Below are positions 8,352-17,793 of a stretch of DNA of 64,000 nucleotides, piece after piece. This DNA comes from Planctomycetota bacterium (GTDB taxonomy: Bacteria; Planctomycetota; UBA1135; UBA2386): positions 415,087 through 479,086 of the forward strand of contig JADJPQ010000008.1 in the NCBI GenBank assembly GCA_016713175.1. Direction: 5' to 3'. The position numbers and the translations under genes were made by a program. Below the pieces are notes generated by a model that was not told the origin of the DNA, did not search any database, and worked only from the letters and a program-made list of their open reading frames with translations. Positions within the stretch are counted from its first letter, which is position 1; the number at the start of each line of letters is the position of its first letter.

Positions 8352-11300
8352 TCACATCCGGGTGAACGACATGTTCTCCGGGCCCACGATCAGCGATACC
8401 TCGTCGAGCAACGCCTCCGAGATGTGAATTCCGGCATCGGTCCGGATCCGGTAGCAGGTCCCGTCCTCCTCCACGTCGAGGTGCAGGTGCTGTTGGCCGC
8501 GGTGCCGCTCCCCCGCCTCGGCAATCCGGAGCAAGGTGCCCTCGGTGGTGAGCCCGCCGTGCAGGAACAGCACCAGGCCAGCGACTTCGCGCCGGATCAC
8601 CTCGGCGGCAGGTTCGATCTGGTCCAACAACAGGGCTTTCTCTTCACTGTTGGCGTCGATCCGGCCGGTCAGGAACACGATCGCATCCTCGACGATCCGG
8701 TCCTTCGCGGTCTGGAAGGCACGCGCGAAACAAGTCACCGGCACCTGGCCCTCGAGATCCTCGAGCTGGAAACGCGCCATCTTCTGGCCGGCGTTCTTGC
8801 CCTGCTTGATCTGCAGCACCCGCACGCCGCTGACCATGCCGGCGATCCGTACCGTCGAACCGGGTTCCTGGCTGGCCAACGACCGCGTCGAGGCGCCCGC
8901 CAGCCGCCTCAGGAACGCGCCGCGCTTCTCGAACGGATGGCCGGACAGGTAGAAGCCCAGCGACTCCTTCTCGCGGGTCAGTCGTTCGTGCTCGGGCCAC
9001 TCGCCTTCGGTCGCACCGTTGGCCGCAGCCGCATTCGTCGGCGCCGGCGTCGCCGGCGCCGCCGCGAACAGCAGACGTTGCCCGCGTCGCCGATCTTCCC
9101 GCGTCACGGCCGAGGACCGCAGCGCTGCCTCCACGGCCTCGAAGGTCGGCCGCCGCGCACGGCCGAGGCCGTCGAGCGCGCCGGCCTGCACCATCGCCTC
9201 GAGCGCGGTCTTGTTGACGGCATTGGCATCCAGCCGTTCGCACAGATCCTCGAGCGATCCGAACGGACCCTTGTTGCGACGCTCCGCCGCGATCAGGTCG
9301 GCGGCGCGCGCGCCGACGCCCTTGATGGCCCCGAGCCCGTAGCGGATCTGTCCGTTCTCGACCGAGAAGTAGCGCTGCGATGCATTGACCGACGGTGGCA
9401 ACACCCGCAGCGTGCTGCGCCGCGCGTCGTCGAGGAACTCCTTGATCTTGTCGCTGTTGCCGGACTCGACCGTCAGATTCGCGGCAACGAACTCGATCGG
9501 ATGGTGGGCTTTCAGCCACGCCGTCTGGTAGGTGACCAGCGCGTACGCCGTCGAGTGCGACTTGTTGAAGCCGTAGCCCGCGAAGTACTCCATCGTCTCG
9601 AACAGTTCGCGAGCGAACTTCTCGCCGTAGTTGCGGCCCTTGGCGCCGGCGACGAACTGATCCTTGAACTTCGCCATCACCTCGGGCTTCTTCTTGCCCA
9701 TCGCCTTGCGCAGGTTGTCGGCGTCGGCCATCGAGAAGCCGCCGATCACGTTGGCGATCTGCATCACCTGTTCCTGGTAGACGATGACGCCGTAGGTCGG
9801 TTCCAGCACCGGGCGCAGGTCGTCATGCGGATACTGCACTGGCTCCTCGCCGTGCTTGCGCCGCACGAACATGTCGACCATGCCCGAGCCCAGCGGGCCC
9901 GGCCGGTACAGCGCCAGCACGGCGATCACGTCCTCGAACGTGTCCGGCTTCAGGCGGCCCAGCAGTTCGCGCATGCCGCTCGACTCGAGCTGGAACACGC
10001 CTTGGGTCTCGCCGCGGGTCATCAGGGCGTAGGTCTCACGATCGGCGAGCGGCAACTTGCCGAGGTCGACCTCGACGCCGCACGTCTCCTTCACCAGCCG
10101 TACCGCCTCGGTCAGGATCGTCAGGGTCTTCAGGCCGAGGAAGTCCATCTTCAGCAGGCCGACTTCCTCGAGTTCGGTCATCTGCCATTGCGTGATCACG
10201 TCGTCGCCGTTCTTGGCCAGCGGCACATACTCGCGCAGCGGCTTGTCGGCGATCACCACGCCGGCGGCGTGGATCGACGAGTGCCGCGCCAGCCCTTCCA
10301 GTTTCAGCGACAGGTCGAACAGGCGTTTGTGCTGCGGCGTGCTGTCGCGCAGGGTCTTGAGCTCGGCATCGGCTTCCAGCGCCGCCGCCAGCGATGCGCC
10401 CGGCCCCTGCGGCACCTTCTTGCACAGCTTGTCGACTTCGCCCAGGTCGAAGTCGAGCACGTGGCCGACGTCGCGGAGCACGCCGCGGCTCGCCATCGTG
10501 CCGAACGTGATGATCTGGCAGACGCAGTCGTTGCCGTACTTCTGGCGCACGTACTCGATCACCTCTTCGCGCCGGTTGCCGCAGAAGTCGATGTCGATGT
10601 CGGGCATCGACACGCCGACGGGTTCAGGAAGCGCTCGAACAGCAGTGCATACTGCAGAGGATCGACGTCGGTGATCTGCAGCGAATAGGCGACCAGCGAG
10701 CCCGCGGCCGAGCCGCGCCCGGGCCCGACCGGGATGCCCATCGATTTCGCGACGCTGATGAAGTCCTGGACGATCAGGAAGTAGCTGACGAAACCGAGCT
10801 TCTTGATCACCCCGATCTCGTAGTCGAGGCGGGCCTGGATCGCGGCGGTCAGTTCGCCGTAGCGGGCGATCGCACCTTCGCGGCAGCGGCGGACGAAGAA
10901 CTCGTCGGGGCTCTCGCCGGTGTCGGGTTGGAACACCGGCAGGTGATAGACACCGAACTCGATCTTGACGTTGCAGCGCTCCGCGATCGCCACCGTCTGC
11001 TGCAGCACTTCCGGCCAGTCGGCGAACGCGGCGGCCATCTGCGCGCGCGATTTGAAGAACAGCTCGCGACTGCCCATCCGGAACCGGTCCTGGTCGGCGA
11101 CGGTCTTGCCGTTGCGGATGCACAGCATGATGTCCTGCGCCAGCCAGTCGTCGGGCTTCAGGTAGTGGACGTCGTTGGTGGCGACGCACGGGATGCCCAG
11201 TTCGGTGCCCAGCCGGCGCAGTCCGGCGGTCACCTTGTGCTGTGGTTCGTAGTTGGTTTCGGCGACCTCGAGGAAGAAGTTGTCCGGGCCGAACACGTCA

Positions 11301-11794
11301 CGCAGCCGACCGGCAGCGGCGCGCGCGCCGGCGAGGTCTTGTTGCTGCAGTGCCTGCGGGATCTGGGCCGACATGGCGCCAGACAACGCGATCAGGCCTT
11401 CGCGATGACGGCTCAGCAGGTCCAGGTCGATCCGTGGGCGGTAGCTGAAGCCGCGGAGCCAGGCTTCGCCCGACAGCTTGCGCAGGTTCTCGAAGCCCTG
11501 GGTGCTCGTCGCCAGCAACGTCAGGTCGTAGGTCGGATTGTCCGGCCCGGCAGGTTCGGCCATCGTGCGGCCGGCCAGCCAGGACGCCTGGCCGAGGATC
11601 GGCTTGATCTGGGCTTCTTTGCAGGCCTTGAACAGTTCGACGGCGCCGAACAGGTTGCCGTTGTCGGTCAGCGCGATCGCCTTCTGGCCATCGGCAGCGG
11701 CGGCTTTGACCAGGTCGCCGACTTCGACCGGTGCGGTCAGCAGGCTGTAGTGCGAGTGCACCCGCAGGTGCACGAAGTCGGGAGCCTCGGCCAT
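8352..11794 (-). CDS. dnaE: DNA polymerase III subunit alpha, with an apparent frameshift
   Basis: Replicative polymerase catalytic subunit, about 1147 residues when read through, the normal size. The first part (from 11794) holds the PHP domain, starting FVHLRVHSHYS. The second part holds the catalytic PDIDIDF motif, the FNKSHSTAYA region and a C-terminal OB fold. The two parts lie in different frames. The first frame reads FERFLNP and then loses similarity; the second picks up as VGVSMPDIDIDF. Adding one C to the CCC of the coding strand (GGG at 10620-10622 on +) joins them with exact family spacing. Because the enzyme is essential, a homopolymer sequencing error is likelier than a true lesion. 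Gap to the next upstream gene is 82 bases. Confidence 0.9.
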
Positions 11795-11876
11795 CGCGCG
11801 CTAGCGTAGAGCGTCGCGGCGTCGGATGCAGGGGGACGCTTCGGTCGGCAGCGTCGGCGCCGCGCCCACTTGCGGT

Positions 11877-13088
11877 CTACATGCCTTCGGCTTGGGCGAG
11901 CTTGCTCGGCAGGATGCCGACCCGCTTGCCGGCTTCCTCGAAGCGCTGCAGCACGAGTTCGATCTGCTCGTCGGAATGGCTGGCGATGTACGACGTGCGG
12001 ATCAGGTCCATCCCGGGCGGAACGGCCGGCTGGGTCACCGCGTTGGTGAACACGCCGCACTCGAACAGGGTCTTCCACAACCGCATCATCCGTTCCTGGT
12101 CCCCGACGACCACCGGGACGATCGGGCTGTCCGGCGTGCCGCCGGTCACATAGCCGAGCTTGCGCAGGCCGGTCCGGACGTGGTGCGCGATGTGCAGGAC
12201 TCGCCGCCGCAGGCCCGGTTCGGTCTCGATCACGTCGAGCGCGGCGAGGGCGGCTGCCGCCGACGCCGGCGTGATCGACGCCGAGAAGATCAGCGACCGG
12301 GCGTGGTGCTTCATGTAGTCGATGACCCGCGCCGGGCCAGCGATGAAGCCGCCGAGGCTGGCGAAGCTCTTGCTGAACGTGCCCATCACCAGATCGGGCT
12401 GGATGCCGCAGTGTTCGGCGGCGCCGCGGCCATGCTTGCCGAGCACACCCACCGAATGCGCCTCATCGACCATCAGCCTGGCGCCGTACTTCTTCGCCAG
12501 CTTCTGGATGGTCGGCAGGTCGGCCAGATCGCCCATCATCGAGAACAGGCCGTCGACGACGATCAGGATGCCCTTGTTCTGGCCGGCGGCACGTTCGAGC
12601 TGGGCTTCGAGTTCGCCCATGTCGTTGTGCTTGAACTTGCGGACCTCGGCAAAACTGAGCCGGCAGCCATCGATGATCGAGGCGTGGTTCTCCCGGTCGC
12701 ACAGGATCACGTCGTCCTTGCCGCAGACCGAGCTGATCGCCCCGAGATTGGTCTGGAAGCCGGTCGAGAAGCACAGTGCCGCCTCGGCGCCGATGAACTT
12801 CGCCAGCCGACGTTCGAGCTCTTCGTGCAGCTCCAGGGTGCCGTTGAGGAAGCGGGAACCGGAGCAGCTGGTGCCGTACTTCAACAGCGCCATCTGGGCT
12901 GCCTCCAACACCTTGTGGTGATGGGTGAGGCCCAGGTAGTTGTTGCTGCCGACCATGATCAGCCGCCGGCCTCGGATCTCGACCTCGGTGCCTTCACTGC
13001 CGGCCAGCGGGATGAAGTAGGGGTAGAAGCCCTTGGCCTGGACTTCCCGGGCCCGGGTGAAGTTCTCGCACTTCTGGAAGAGGTCCAC
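11877..13088 (-). CDS. Alpha-oxoamine synthase, serine palmitoyltransferase-like
   Basis: A 403-residue PLP enzyme of the alpha-oxoamine synthase family, which condenses an amino acid with an acyl-CoA. Visible are GSNNYLGLT, the DRENHASIIDG region, VDEAHSVGVLG (PLP ring and phosphate contacts) and the lysine in GTFSKSFASLGG. The family includes BioF, Kbl and serine palmitoyltransferase. The GTFSKS-type lysine box and the N-terminal GFYPYF segment resemble bacterial serine palmitoyltransferases more than BioF (usually GTLGKA) or Kbl. A role in sphingolipid-type long-chain base synthesis is inferred; no bio or threonine genes are nearby to argue otherwise. Confidence 0.8.
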   Translation of the reverse strand: MDLFQKCENFTRAREVQAKGFYPYFIPLAGSEGTEVEIRGRRLIMVGSNNYLGLTHHHKVLEAAQMALLKYGTSCSGSRFLNGTLELHEELERRLAKFIGAEAALCFSTGFQTNLGAISSVCGKDDVILCDRENHASIIDGCRLSFAEVRKFKHNDMGELEAQLERAAGQNKGILIVVDGLFSMMGDLADLPTIQKLAKKYGARLMVDEAHSVGVLGKHGRGAAEHCGIQPDLVMGTFSKSFASLGGFIAGPARVIDYMKHHARSLIFSASITPASAAAALAALDVIETEPGLRRRVLHIAHHVRTGLRKLGYVTGGTPDSPIVPVVVGDQERMMRLWKTLFECGVFTNAVTQPAVPPGMDLIRTSYIASHSDEQIELVLQRFEEAGKRVGILPSKLAQAEGM

Positions 13089-13324
13089 AGTCGTCGGGGG
13101 TGGGCGCTAGTCGAGGTGGTTGGCCGGCGGCCAGTCTCCGGCAGGTCGCAGTCGATCCGATCGGAGCGGGTCGGATGGTAGGTAGGATACGGTTCCCTGA
13201 CAAACCCTTTGTGCTGTCTTGGCGGAATGACCCGACGAGCCGGCGTCGCGGGACTTCGCGGACCGCTCCGGGAGGCCAATGCCAACGGCGCTCGAGGCCG
13301 ACTTCCCGCTCGAGGCGTCGTTCG

Positions 13325-14335
13325 CTACGCCGGTCCCTGTTTCAGCAATTGCATCAGCAATGCCTTCTGGACATGGGTCCGATTGGCGGCCTGGTCGTAG
13401 ATCACCGACCGCGGTCCGTCGAGCACTTCGTCGGTGGCGACGACGTTGCGGCGGACCGGCAGCGGGTGCATCAGGAACGCCTGGTTGGTGCTCGCCATCA
13501 GAGCGGCATCGACGCGCCACCCCTGCAAGGACCGCTTGACCATCGCCTCGCGTTCGGGGTCGTCCCAGTACTTGGTCGAAGCCCAGGAGCGTGCGTACAG
13601 CACCTCGGCGCCGGGCGCGGCGGACCGGAGGTCGTTGACCACCTGGACCGACCCGCCGGCCTCGGCGGCCAGGCCCTTGCTGCGCTGCAGGACCTGGTCG
13701 TCGACTTCGAAGCCGAGCGGATGGGCCAGCGTCACCTGCATGCCCATCATCGCCGCCAACTGCAGCACCGAGTGGGTCGGACCGAGCGATTTCGGTTCCG
13801 GATGGTTGCACCACAGCAGCGTCAGCTTGCGGCCCCTCATCGACACCAGGTTCTCGCGCATCGTCATCACGTCGGCGATCGCCTGGCAAGGATGCTCGAA
13901 GCAGGTCTCCAGGTTGATCACCGGCACCGAGGCGTGGCGGGCGTAGCTGCGGACCAGCAGTTCCTGCCGATCCTTGTCCCAGCCGCCGGTGCGCGACGCC
14001 GCGCGGATGCCGAGCGCGTCGACGTAGCGCGACAGGGTCCGGGCCGCGTCCTTGACGTGTTCTTCGGCGGCACCATCCATGACCGCCTGCTCTTGCGGCT
14101 CGAGCTCGTAGAGATCGTCGCGGCTCAGGTTGATGCAGTGGCCGCCGAGCTGCACCATCGCCACCTCGAAGGAGACGCGGGTGCGCAGGCTCGGTTCGAA
14201 GAACAGGAGGCCCAGCGTCTTGCCGGCGAGTACCTGGCCCGGTCGCTTGCCCTTGGCGCGGGCGGCGAGGTCCAGGAGGTCGTCGAGTTCGGCCCGGGAG
14301 AGATCCGCCGCAGAGAGGAAGTCGCGCTTGCTCAA
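13325..14335 (-). CDS. argF': N-acetylornithine-type carbamoyltransferase
   Basis: A transcarbamylase of about 336 residues. The carbamoyl-phosphate loop is SLRTR instead of the STRTR of ordinary ornithine carbamoyltransferases. Other matches to the N-acetyl/N-succinylornithine subclass are VAMVQLGGH, VMDGAAEEHVKDAAR, PVINLET followed by HPCQ, HPLPVRRN and ANRTHVQKA. The product would be N-acetylcitrulline in an acetylated arginine route. The reading frame has no ATG at its front; a TTG at 14335 gives the expected length and leaves 33 bases to the divergent tadA. Aspartate carbamoyltransferase is a weaker alternative. Confidence 0.82.
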   Translation of the reverse strand: MSKRDFLSAADLSRAELDDLLDLAARAKGKRPGQVLAGKTLGLLFFEPSLRTRVSFEVAMVQLGGHCINLSRDDLYELEPQEQAVMDGAAEEHVKDAARTLSRYVDALGIRAASRTGGWDKDRQELLVRSYARHASVPVINLETCFEHPCQAIADVMTMRENLVSMRGRKLTLLWCNHPEPKSLGPTHSVLQLAAMMGMQVTLAHPLGFEVDDQVLQRSKGLAAEAGGSVQVVNDLRSAAPGAEVLYARSWASTKYWDDPEREAMVKRSLQGWRVDAALMASTNQAFLMHPLPVRRNVVATDEVLDGPRSVIYDQAANRTHVQKALLMQLLKQGPA

Positions 14336-14368
14336 GGGAACTTCGTTCGGAAGAGTGGCCGACGATAG

Positions 14369-14836
14369 ATGAGTGCCATGGCCTCGACAAGCTCGGACGA
14401 ACGTTGGATCGCGCGTTGCCTCGAACTGGCGGCGGCGGCTGGCGCGCGCGGCGAGGTCCCGGTCGGTGCGGTCGTCGTGCTGGATGGTGTCGAAATCGGT
14501 GCCGGCAGCAACCGGGTCGAGGAACTGCGGTCGCCGTTGGCGCATGCCGAGATCGAGGCGTTGCAAGTGGCGTTGGCGACCGCCGGGGTCAAACGGTTGC
14601 CGGAGGCGGAGCTGTTCTGTTCGCTCGAGCCGTGCTTTCTGTGTGCGGGGGCGATCCTGCACGTGCGTTGCCGGCGCGTGGTGTTCGCGGCCCGCGATCC
14701 CAAGTTCGGGGCGGTGCGGTCGTTGGCCAACCTGCTCGAGGATCCGCGGTTGAATCACCGCTGCGAGATAGTGGAGGGGATCGCGGCGGTGACCAGCGCC
14801 GAGCTGTTGCGCGCGTTCTTCCGGAGTCGCCGCTGA
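14369..14836 (+). CDS. tadA: tRNA adenosine(34) deaminase
   Basis: A 155-residue zinc deaminase that converts A34 of tRNA-Arg(ACG) to inosine. The HAE motif (AHAEIEA) with its catalytic Glu and the PCFLCAGAI zinc pair are intact, and EVPVGAVVV is the usual N-terminal strand. ATGs at 14369 and 14378 are both possible. It is divergent from the carbamoyltransferase gene and convergent, with 12 bases between, on the DUF1501 gene. Confidence 0.9.
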   Translation: MSAMASTSSDERWIARCLELAAAAGARGEVPVGAVVVLDGVEIGAGSNRVEELRSPLAHAEIEALQVALATAGVKRLPEAELFCSLEPCFLCAGAILHVRCRRVVFAARDPKFGAVRSLANLLEDPRLNHRCEIVEGIAAVTSAELLRAFFRSRR

Positions 14837-14848
14837 CGCGCCGGACCG

Positions 14849-16105
14849 CTACAGCAGGACTCCCAGCGGCGCCTGCCGGGCGTAGGCCTCGGTGAACACC
14901 GGTGCGGGGTCCACCTCGAAGTGCCGCTGGAGCAGTTCCTCGTAGACGGTCCGGAAGTCGACCTGCACCGGCAGGTTGAACGCGTTGACCATCTCCTCGG
15001 TGAGGTCTGGCCCGAACATGCCACCGCGCACTCCGCCGCCGAGCAGGATCATCAGGCCGCCGTCGCCATGGTCGGTGCCATTGCCGATCGCGGCGTTGCG
15101 CCGCCCGAACTCCGAGAACAGCACGATCACGGCGCGATTCCAGATGCCCAACTGCTGCAATTCGGTCGTGTACGCCGCCAGTGCTTCGTCGACGTCGAGC
15201 AGTGAGGTCGCATGCCGACCCTCCGCGCCGCCCTGGTTGTAGTGGGTGTCGAAGTCCTGCGCGGTGCCGGCGACCGCATAGAAGATCTTGACCGGCAGAT
15301 CGTCGCGCAGCATCTGCGCCGAAGAACTCAACACGGCGCCGAGAGTCGAGCGCGGATACTCGGGGCGCGTGGCCGGCGGGCTGGTCCGGCGCAGTTCCTC
15401 GAGTTGTCCGAGTGCCGCCATCTGCGCTGTCCGAGCGCGCGCCGGCAACCCCTCGGCTCGCATGCGCGCAGCGATCTGTCCGGCAATCGAGAACCGCAGT
15501 CGATCGTTGGCCGGAAACATCGCATCGCCGCTGAACACGTAGGGCGGACGCGAAGCCGGATCCGGCGGCGGCAGCGAGAAGGTCACGCCGGTGCTGCCGC
15601 CGCGGAAGTCCAGCTGCTGGTTGAGTCCCAGCGCGACCACGCGGATCGTCTCGGGCGCATAGAGGTCCTTGTAGCGTGCGATCCAGCCGCTGTCGGGCTC
15701 GGTTGGCGCGATGGCGCCTCGACTCCAGACATCCTGCGAAGTGAAATGGCTGAGGTTGGCGCCCGGATAGCCGATGTTCCGGACGAAGGCGACATGGCCT
15801 TCGCGGTACAACCGCGCGATCGTCATCAACGCCGGGTGCAACACCTGGTTGAAGTCGGCGTACGGGCCGGTGTCGAGCCGGAGCCCCACGGCCGGGGCGA
15901 TCGCGATGCCGGGGCGTTGCCGAGCGTAGGCCTGCAGGCGCGTCGGAATCAGTGTGTTGAGGCCATCGTTGCCGCCGAGCAGGTTGATGAACGTCAGGAA
16001 GCGATCGTTCGGCGGCGGCAACACGGCGCGCAAGCCCGGTGCGGCCGCACCGGCTGCGCTGGCGGCCAGGAAGTCGCGGCGGGTGAGTCTGGCGGAGGGG
16101 TTCAT
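14849..16105 (-). CDS. DUF1501 family protein, Tat-exported
   Basis: A 418-residue member of the DUF1501 family, which has an alkaline-phosphatase/sulfatase-like fold. The N-terminus has a twin-arginine signal (RRDFLAASAAG). Body motifs typical of the family are FINLLGGNDGLNTLIP, the DGHG-like GTDHGDGGLMILLGG and GGMFGPDL. The real substrate of these proteins is not established. Its ATG overlaps the stop of the DUF1800 gene by four bases; the two families are nearly always neighbours. Confidence 0.9.
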   Translation of the reverse strand: MNPSARLTRRDFLAASAAGAAAPGLRAVLPPPNDRFLTFINLLGGNDGLNTLIPTRLQAYARQRPGIAIAPAVGLRLDTGPYADFNQVLHPALMTIARLYREGHVAFVRNIGYPGANLSHFTSQDVWSRGAIAPTEPDSGWIARYKDLYAPETIRVVALGLNQQLDFRGGSTGVTFSLPPPDPASRPPYVFSGDAMFPANDRLRFSIAGQIAARMRAEGLPARARTAQMAALGQLEELRRTSPPATRPEYPRSTLGAVLSSSAQMLRDDLPVKIFYAVAGTAQDFDTHYNQGGAEGRHATSLLDVDEALAAYTTELQQLGIWNRAVIVLFSEFGRRNAAIGNGTDHGDGGLMILLGGGVRGGMFGPDLTEEMVNAFNLPVQVDFRTVYEELLQRHFEVDPAPVFTEAYARQAPLGVLL

Positions 16106-17610
16106 CGCAGCAGGTAGGAAGGGTGTTGGGTGAGCAGGAACAACAGGCCGCGCGCGCGTTCACTGACGTGCGCGGCGTTGTCGCCACGGAACGGATCGCG
16201 CTGCCGGCGCAGCTCGGTGCCTTCCTCGCTGGCGGCGGTATCGAGGTACTCCTCGTAGGTGGCGATCTCCTCCGGAGTCAGCTCGAGCCCCAGCCGGTCG
16301 GCCAGGGCCCGGACGACTGCGTTCGCCGTGCGCGCGGACACCGGTGGCAGCAGCGACTCGAATGGCGCACCGCGGTTGCTCTGTTGGTTGCGATTGGTGG
16401 CCAGTGCGTGCGCCAGCTGGCTGCGGAACATCAGGCTGCCGGTGGCGAGCCATTCGTCGTCGTCGCCCCAGCCGCCGACGTTGGGCGGCGCCAATGGCCG
16501 TTGCCCCTGGGTCGCGAGCAGGAAGTCGGTGATCGGCAACGACAACGCGAGCCCCGTCGAGCGCAGCAGGCCGACGCCCGTCTCCACTGGCGACTTCAGG
16601 TGCGACCCGAGCGACTTCGCGGCGAAGAACGCGCGCGACCGCAGGATCACTCGCAGTACCGGCCGAAGCTGGTAGTTGGCGTTGCGCAATCGCGCCGCCA
16701 GCTGGGCCACGACTTCCGCCGGTGCCGGCGAATAGCAGAAGTGCTCGAACAGTTGCCGGCAGACGAACTCTGCCACCGGGCGCTCGGCGACGACCAGGTC
16801 GACGACCTCGGCGAATCCGAAGTTGCCGGTGCGGCCGAAGATGGTCTTCGGTTCCGTGTCGGCGCGGCCCGGGTCGAACACGACCCTGTCGAGTTCGTTG
16901 ACGTTGTCGCGCACGAGGCGGTAGCCGGTCAGGGCGCGAGCGGTCTCACGGACGTCGGTCTGGGTGTAGCCGTTGTCGACGCCGAGCGCGAATCGTTCGT
17001 AGAACTCGCGTGCCAGGTTCTCGTTGATGACTTCGCGGGTGTTGTCGACGCCGTTCAGCCAGATGAGCATCGCCGGATCGGTCAGCATTGCGTACAGCAG
17101 CTGGCGCAGGTCGCCGAGGCCCAGCAGGCGCAGCTTCTGGATCTGGTCGCGGAGCAGGTGCCGGCGGTACCGGTCGAAGGCGTCGACCGAGGTCGCGAAG
17201 TGGTCGTGCCAGTAGAACGCCATCACCTCGCGAAACGGTTCGCGCGTGTTGACCATGATGTGCAGCCACCACTGGACCAGCTCGCTCGCCGTCGGCTGAT
17301 CGAGATACGCGATCAGGCCCAGTGCGGCCGCCTCGGTGTCGGCGTCGCGGCGCGAAGGGTCGAGGATCCGGTCCAGATAGGCGTCGATGCCGTCCGCGAC
17401 CGTAGACTCGCGTGATTGGGCATCGGTCGCCCATTGCGTGCGCCCGACGAGGTGCGCGAGCTGTCGACCATCGAGCGGCCCGGGTTCGGGCAGCAGCGAC
17501 GATTCCGCCGGCTCCAACGGCGCTGGCAGTGGGCTGCCGCCGGCACCACTGCCGCCGCAGGCCGCCAACCAGAGAAGGGCCAGAAGGACCGTTGCAAGTG
17601 GTCTGGGCAC
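16102..17610 (-). CDS. DUF1800 family lipoprotein
   Basis: A protein of about 502 residues of the DUF1800 family, the usual partner of DUF1501. Family motifs include FYWHDHFATS, NENLAREFYERFALGVDNGYTQ, VFDPGRADTEPKTIFGRTGNF and PPNVGGWGDDDEW. I chose the GTG at 17610 because AGGAG lies five bases ahead and it yields a compact lipoprotein signal with lipobox LAAC. The frame stays open to 17748, so a longer start is possible. Function is unknown; the pair is thought to act in the envelope. Confidence 0.87.
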   Translation of the reverse strand: MPRPLATVLLALLWLAACGGSGAGGSPLPAPLEPAESSLLPEPGPLDGRQLAHLVGRTQWATDAQSRESTVADGIDAYLDRILDPSRRDADTEAAALGLIAYLDQPTASELVQWWLHIMVNTREPFREVMAFYWHDHFATSVDAFDRYRRHLLRDQIQKLRLLGLGDLRQLLYAMLTDPAMLIWLNGVDNTREVINENLAREFYERFALGVDNGYTQTDVRETARALTGYRLVRDNVNELDRVVFDPGRADTEPKTIFGRTGNFGFAEVVDLVVAERPVAEFVCRQLFEHFCYSPAPAEVVAQLAARLRNANYQLRPVLRVILRSRAFFAAKSLGSHLKSPVETGVGLLRSTGLALSLPITDFLLATQGQRPLAPPNVGGWGDDDEWLATGSLMFRSQLAHALATNRNQQSNRGAPFESLLPPVSARTANAVVRALADRLGLELTPEEIATYEEYLDTAASEEGTELRRQRDPFRGDNAAHVSERARGLLFLLTQHPSYLLR

Positions 17611-17793
17611 GCGCACTCCTGCCGCCGCAGTTGCCGGCGGCGGTTGTTCTCGAAGGGTGCTGGCGGGGGACGAACGTAGCCAGCGCGGGCTCATAGCCAC
17701 GACTCGACCCTGGGTCACGGTCGGTCTGCGCGAAGTCGCCGGTCTCAACGCCGTGCTGGTTACTGCGCTGCCCGACGTTCACTACCAACCGAC

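Noticed and set aside
9017..9068. Short GCC/GGC repeats as a possible repeat element
   Set aside because: This is a low-complexity Ala/Pro linker inside dnaE, not a separate repeat.
10600..10640. Programmed frameshift in dnaE
   Set aside because: Only a short GGG/CCC run is present, with no slippery heptamer or obvious stimulatory structure; a base-call error explains it more simply.
8424..10688. Long open frame of about 750 codons on the plus strand
   Set aside because: It lies wholly antisense to dnaE, which has clear conserved motifs. It has no recognisable domain; such frames are a usual effect of high GC at third codon positions.
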